From an uncultured Eubacteriales bacterium (GTDB lineage Bacteria > Bacillota > Clostridia > Oscillospirales > Oscillospiraceae): a stretch of 25,325 nt of DNA. Numbering within the stretch: position 1 is the first letter of the stretch; each line of letters opens with the position of its first letter. Where the stretch lies: assembly GCA_900540545.1 (NCBI GenBank), contig UQGJ01000036.1, forward strand, positions 1 to 25,325. The letters are read 5' to 3'. The notes under the pieces are model-generated. The model saw only the letters and a list, made by a program, of their open reading frames with translations. It searched no databases and was not told the DNA's origin. Both the position numbers and the translations under genes were made by a program. Of the stretch, positions 21,842 through 25,325 are shown piece after piece.

Positions 21842-22771
21842 ATGCACCAGTATCCCCTGCCCATGGAGGAAATGCCCTTCCGGGTGGATGGCTATGGCAC
21901 CCCCACGCTGGAATACACCACTCCGGCCCTGAATGAGCCGGGAAAATGGGCCATCACCAGCGACATGGTGATGATCGACCTGTCCCACCCCTGGGGCAAC
22001 GACCAGCCCACCTGGCCCGCCGGGGAACAGCCCTGGACCACCCCGGTACAGTACATGTCCAAGTTCAACCGCCGCACCCAGCTGATGCACAACTTCTGCC
22101 AGCACGTGTCCACCCACTACGACGCGCCCTCCCACGTCTGCCAGGAGAGCCCCTTCGTGGACGAGGTGCCCATCGAGAAATTCATCGCCCCGGCGGTCAT
22201 CTGGGACATCCCCTGCACCCCTATGCAGACCATCACCCCGGAGATGCTGGAGGAAGCCAACCGGAAGGTCCCCATGCAGCCCGGCGACTTCACCCTCATC
22301 ATCACCGGCTGGCACCGGCTCTACTCCGACTCCGACCGCTATTTTCTGTGGAGTCCCGGTCTCAGTGAGGCGGCGGGAGAATGGCTGGTGGCCCACGGGT
22401 CGGCGGGCTTCGGCATCGACTGCCAGGCCCTGGACCACCCCTGCGCCTCCTATATGGCCCAGCACGGCCCCGGCCCCCTGGTTCCCAGGGTGCTGGACGT
22501 GTATCAAATGTTCTACCCCGGCCGGGACCCCAAGGTGGACCACCCCAAGTGGGAGCCGGTCCACGAGGTCTTTTTGAAGCGCAACATCCCCGCCTGGGAG
22601 AATGTGGGCGGGGACGTGGACAAGGTGCTGAACAAGCGCTGCGTGGTCTGCGCCTTCCCCAGCCGCTGGCACAAGGGAGACGGCTCCATCGTCCGCATGA
22701 TCGCCTTCATTGAAAAGGACCAGGTGAACCAAGATGTGCCTGACCGCACCTACAAGTACGGCACTTACTAA
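21842..22771 (+). CDS. cyclase family protein (kynurenine formamidase-like metal hydrolase)
   Basis: The 309-residue protein belongs to the cyclase/Kfa-like family of metal-dependent amidohydrolases. Its metal-binding signature is HVSTHYDAPSH (residues 88-98), the counterpart of HxGTHxDxPxH. MIDLSHPWGNDQPTWP near the N-terminus and GFGIDCQALDHP near residue 190 are also typical. Family members hydrolyse formamides, isatin, cyclic imides or carbamates, and the substrate here cannot be chosen from sequence. The ATG at 21842 is preceded by GAGGAGG at 21827-21833; in-frame upstream codons from 21731 lie in the leader palindromes and are rejected. The divergent PAS activator and the nearby MFS carrier suggest uptake and hydrolysis of one small organic acid or amide. 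Confidence 0.88.
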   Translation: MHQYPLPMEEMPFRVDGYGTPTLEYTTPALNEPGKWAITSDMVMIDLSHPWGNDQPTWPAGEQPWTTPVQYMSKFNRRTQLMHNFCQHVSTHYDAPSHVCQESPFVDEVPIEKFIAPAVIWDIPCTPMQTITPEMLEEANRKVPMQPGDFTLIITGWHRLYSDSDRYFLWSPGLSEAAGEWLVAHGSAGFGIDCQALDHPCASYMAQHGPGPLVPRVLDVYQMFYPGRDPKVDHPKWEPVHEVFLKRNIPAWENVGGDVDKVLNKRCVVCAFPSRWHKGDGSIVRMIAFIEKDQVNQDVPDRTYKYGTY

Positions 22772-22777
22772 AAAAGA

Positions 22778-22809
22778 GAAAGCGCCGGCCCTGCCGGTCC
22801 GGCGCTTTC
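22778..22809 (-). terminator. terminator between convergent cyclase and LysR genes
   Basis: An 11-bp stem, GAAAGCGCCGG with CCGGCGCTTTC, carries an inner CCGGC pairing. The U-run (CTCTTTTTTAG) is on the minus strand, so it mainly ends the LysR transcript. It overlaps the LysR stop codon. Confidence 0.8.
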
Positions 22810-23737
22810 ATCCCTGGGAAAGCCCCTGGGTCAAATGGTCCAGGAGGCTAGGAATCAGGCAGTTTTGATTCTCCTCCCGCCACACGGCCCGGAACTGGCA
22901 CAGGGCGGCGGGGACGCCGAAGTGGAGGCACTGCAGATTGGAGTCCCGGAGGCCCCGCACCAGCGAGGCGGGCAGCAACGTGGTGCTCTCCCCGCTCTCC
23001 GCCATGAGGACCATCACGCTGCGGCTGTTGTTGAAGCGGATATGGGGCTGGACTCCTATGGCCTCCAATATCTGGAGGGCCTGGCTCATGCCCCGGGTCT
23101 CCTGTTCCAGCAGGAAGAGGCCCCGCTCCTTCAGGACGGCGCGGACATTGTCCGGGGTGTCCTCAATGGGCTCCTCCCCCCGCAGCACCAGCACCATCTC
23201 CTCCTCCCACAGCAGACGGGTCTTTACCCTGGTCCGGCAGATGCCCCGCAGGGTCGCCTCGCTGCACAGGAAGAAACCCAGGTCCACAGTGCCGACGTCG
23301 ATGGTCCGGGCCAGTTCGGGGTGCTCATACATGTGGAATGTGGCCCGCAGGCTGGGGGTGCGCGTCCGGAGGGCGGACACCGCATCGCACAGGGCCAGGC
23401 GGAAGTCGGCGTCGTAGCTCAAATCCATGCTGAAGTCCACGCCGATGAAAAGCTCCCGCTCCTGGGTGTCGCTCTGCTCGATCTGCCGGACGTAGGGCAC
23501 CAGCTTTTCCGATTGGTGGAGCAGCTTCTTGGCCTCGGCCAGCATGGCCCGGCCCGCGGGGGTCAGCTCCACCGAGCGTTTGCTGCGCTGCAGCAGCTGG
23601 ACCCCCATTTCCCGCTCCAGGTCGGCGATCTGCTGGCTCAGGGCGGACTGAGAGATATAAAGGGTCTCCGCGGCACGGCTGAAGTTCAGCGTTTCGGCCA
23701 CGGCGGTAAAATAGCGCAGCTGGCGCAGTTCCATCAT
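22808..23737 (-). CDS. LysR-family transcriptional regulator
   Basis: The 309-residue protein has a winged HTH at the N-terminus (residues 3-60; ELRQLRYFTAVAETLNFSRAA..SQSALSQQIADLE) and a type 2 periplasmic-binding-like effector domain (about 92-309). The start at 23737 (MMELRQ) follows GGGGGG; the second Met at 23734 is equally possible. It is divergent from the MFS transporter gene with only about 83 nt between the start codons, the classic LysR arrangement for controlling the neighbour. The effector is unknown. Confidence 0.92.
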   Translation of the reverse strand: MMELRQLRYFTAVAETLNFSRAAETLYISQSALSQQIADLEREMGVQLLQRSKRSVELTPAGRAMLAEAKKLLHQSEKLVPYVRQIEQSDTQERELFIGVDFSMDLSYDADFRLALCDAVSALRTRTPSLRATFHMYEHPELARTIDVGTVDLGFFLCSEATLRGICRTRVKTRLLWEEEMVLVLRGEEPIEDTPDNVRAVLKERGLFLLEQETRGMSQALQILEAIGVQPHIRFNNSRSVMVLMAESGESTTLLPASLVRGLRDSNLQCLHFGVPAALCQFRAVWREENQNCLIPSLLDHLTQGLSQG

Positions 23738-23765
23738 GCAGGCCCCCCATGTTTTGTTACTCAAA

Positions 23766-23794
23766 ATTATATCTGATTCCCGCGAGAATGTAAA
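23766..23794 (-). promoter_or_regulatory. LysR-gene promoter with embedded inverted repeat
   Basis: On the minus strand there is TTTACA (23789-23794), a 17-nt spacer and a perfect TATAAT (23766-23771). The inverted repeat ATTC-CCGCGA-GAAT (23776-23789) lies in the spacer. This would suit autorepression plus control of the divergent MFS gene. Confidence 0.75.
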
Positions 23795-23820
23795 TGAATT
23801 TGATACAGGAGGTCCCCATT

Positions 23821-25116
23821 ATGGAGGCAACCAACCAGCGGCGGACACCCGCCGCGACCACCGACGCGAAGAGCAATTTCGGGGCAAAGGGCTGGCAGGT
23901 CATCATCTTCGTCGGCGTGATGCTCTTTTTCAGCACCGGCACCTCGGTAGACGGACTAAACGCCACGGTCCCCGCCCTGGCAGAGCTGCACGGCTGGAAT
24001 CAGGCCACCCTGCTCAGCTTCAGCACCATCAGCGGACTCATCAGCATTGTGGGTATGCTGATCTTCGGCCTGGTCTGCCACAAGCTGGGGGCGCGGGTCA
24101 CGGCCGTCGTCTCCCTGGCCCTGGGCGGCTTGTCCTACATCTGGTACGGCAACGTCCAGTCCGTGACCCAGTACGCCATCGCCCTCATCCTGGTGAGCCT
24201 CTTCGCCAACGTCCACGCCTGGATCGCCGGGGGCGCCTACCTCTCCTCCTGGTTCCCCAAAAAGAAGGGGCTGGCCCTGGGTTGGGCCACCATGGGCAAC
24301 AACCTGGCCTCCGCCTTCATCGTGGTCATCCTCACCTTCCTGGCCAACCGGTTCGGCATGCCCATGGCCATCACCATCCTGGGCGTGCTCATCCTGGCCG
24401 TAGCCGTGTGGGGCCTGTTCATCAAAAACAACCCCGAGGATGCGGGCGCCACGCCGGACAACGTCCCCATGACCGAGAGCGAGATGGACGCATACCGCAA
24501 GGAGGCCAGCGCCTACGTCAGCCCCTGGACCTACGGCAAGCTGGTGCGCACCAAGGAGTTCTGGTTCATCGGCCTGGGCCTGGGCCTCTACATGCTGGTC
24601 ACCGTGGGCGTGATGAGCCAGCTGGTGCCCCGTATGGTCTCCCTGGGCCTGGAGCAGAACACGGCCATCGGGGCCATGACGGTGTGCGCCCTGGTCGGCA
24701 TCGTGGGCAGCTACCTCTGGGGCGTGCTGGACCAGAAGCTCACCACCCGGGTCGCCACCTCCATCTACGGCGTGTGGTACGCCGCCGCCATCATCTTCAA
24801 CCTGATCCCCAACCGGGCCTGCCTGTATATCTCCGTCTTTATGATCGGCATCGCCATCGGCGGCAACGCCAACTGGCCCGCCTCCCTGGTCTCCACGGTG
24901 TATGGGCACCAGAACTTCGCCAAGGTCTACACCCTGGTGAACCCGCTGATCTCGCTGATCCGCGTATGCTCCTTCGCGGTGCTGGCCGCCGCCCTGGCCA
25001 TCACCGGCTCCATGACCGGCGCCTACATGATTTTCGTGGTGCTGGCCTTTGTGGGCGCCGGACTGGTGCTGATGGTCAATGACAAAAAGTACGCTGACGG
25101 CAAGACCTGCCCGTAA
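23821..25116 (+). CDS. MFS transporter, OFA (oxalate/formate antiporter-like) family
   Basis: The 431-residue integral membrane protein has about 12 hydrophobic helices, beginning with WQVIIFVGVMLFFSTGTSVD. The segment WFPKKKGLALGWATMGNN between helices 4 and 5 is of the OFA type (FP..RGLA.G). Members carry small mono- or dicarboxylates or aromatic acids, often by exchange. The start at 23821 (MEATNQ) has AGGAGG 7 nt upstream; the ATG at 23794 has no Shine-Dalgarno and is rejected. It is divergent from the LysR gene, and the cyclase gene lies just beyond, so it may import the cyclase substrate. That is inference. Confidence 0.88.
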   Translation: MEATNQRRTPAATTDAKSNFGAKGWQVIIFVGVMLFFSTGTSVDGLNATVPALAELHGWNQATLLSFSTISGLISIVGMLIFGLVCHKLGARVTAVVSLALGGLSYIWYGNVQSVTQYAIALILVSLFANVHAWIAGGAYLSSWFPKKKGLALGWATMGNNLASAFIVVILTFLANRFGMPMAITILGVLILAVAVWGLFIKNNPEDAGATPDNVPMTESEMDAYRKEASAYVSPWTYGKLVRTKEFWFIGLGLGLYMLVTVGVMSQLVPRMVSLGLEQNTAIGAMTVCALVGIVGSYLWGVLDQKLTTRVATSIYGVWYAAAIIFNLIPNRACLYISVFMIGIAIGGNANWPASLVSTVYGHQNFAKVYTLVNPLISLIRVCSFAVLAAALAITGSMTGAYMIFVVLAFVGAGLVLMVNDKKYADGKTCP

Positions 25117-25132
25117 CCTGCCGGCGGCGCTG

Positions 25133-25170
25133 CAAAGGGGGCCCTTTCTGAACAGAAAGGGCCCCCTTTG
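25133..25170 (+). terminator. terminator of the MFS gene
   Basis: An 18-bp perfect stem (25133-25150 with 25153-25170) has an AA tip, followed by TTCT. The U-run is short, but the stem is very stable. Confidence 0.75.
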
Positions 25171-25191
25171 TTCTGCTGGTGCACATGGCAT

Positions 25192-25234
25192 AAAAGGACA
25201 CGCCCTCCGGGCTGCCGGAGGGCGTGTCCTTTTT
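25192..25234 (-). terminator. terminator of the gltA-like gene
   Basis: The stem has AAAAGGACACGCCCTCCGG (25192-25210) pairing with 25215-25233. A/T-runs on both sides allow action in both directions. It lies 9 nt after the stop codon of the minus-strand gene that enters from the right edge. Confidence 0.9.
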
Positions 25235-25242
25235 GTCAGGCA

Positions 25243-25325
25243 TCAGGCGCCGAGGGCCTGGTGAATGGCGTTTGCGGCTTTTTTGCCGGCGCCCATGGCG
25301 AGGATGACGGTGGCGGCACCGGTGA
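25243..25325 (-). CDS. glutamate synthase small subunit-like protein, C-terminal end (partial)
   Basis: Only the last 27 codons are in the window. They read TGAATVILAMGAGKKAANAI and end HQALGA. The AATVILAMGAGKKAA segment is the FAD-domain tail of the GltD/NADPH-dependent glutamate synthase small chain and its relatives, including the NfnB/SudA ferredoxin-NADP oxidoreductases. Which one cannot be decided from this fragment. It was too short to be found as an open reading frame and was found by reading the edge. Confidence 0.75.
   Translation of the reverse strand, partial: TGAATVILAMGAGKKAANAIHQALGA

Noticed and set aside
23794..23820. upstream ATG for the MFS transporter
   Set aside because: It has no Shine-Dalgarno and would place AGGAGG inside the coding region; the ATG at 23821 is correctly spaced from it.
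1..25325. tRNA or rRNA genes, insertion sequences, transposases, phage genes
   Set aside because: None was seen by reading both strands. The repeats present are short palindromic elements without a coding partner.

Overview
The window (about 65% GC by eye, intrinsic terminators, strong Shine-Dalgarno sites, SLH-domain surface protein, many palindromic intergenic repeats) looks like a high-GC member of the Clostridia, most likely an Oscillospiraceae lysine-to-butyrate fermenter of the Flavonifractor/Intestinimonas type. The taxonomic call is inference from gene content and style; there is no rRNA gene or other marker in the window.

Layout. 1-2200: a GIY-YIG protein and a monomeric [FeFe] hydrogenase, both on the minus strand, each with its own promoter. 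2213-11974: a lysine fermentation locus, all on the minus strand. It is read as kamB-kamC (promoter at 11945-11974), then a second promoter and a lysine riboswitch (8786-8998), then kal-kce-kdd-kamA-kamD-kamE, ending in a strong terminator at 2155-2194. 12025-13101: a tandem P-loop ATPase of unknown function. 13227-18689: a 1,820-residue secreted protein with SLH, Ig-like and GH28 (pectin-type) domains, divergent from a LacI-family regulator (18843-19865), with two palindromes between them. 20156-25116: a sigma-54-type activator, a metal-dependent cyclase/hydrolase, a LysR regulator and an OFA-type MFS transporter, arranged as two divergent pairs. 25243-end: the last codons of a glutamate-synthase small-subunit-like gene.

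How it works together. KamA makes beta-lysine, KamDE (B12 and PLP) makes 3,5-diaminohexanoate, Kdd oxidises it, Kce cleaves the keto acid with acetyl-CoA, and Kal deaminates 3-aminobutyryl-CoA to crotonyl-CoA. KamB and KamC are the proposed reactivation factors for KamDE. The butyryl-CoA dehydrogenase, the CoA-transferase and a lysine permease are not in the window.

The most notable feature is the leader of kal. It folds as a lysine riboswitch whose P1 3' strand lies entirely inside the 5' arm of an intrinsic terminator. Lysine binding should therefore prevent termination and turn the catabolic operon ON, the opposite of the usual biosynthetic lysine riboswitch.
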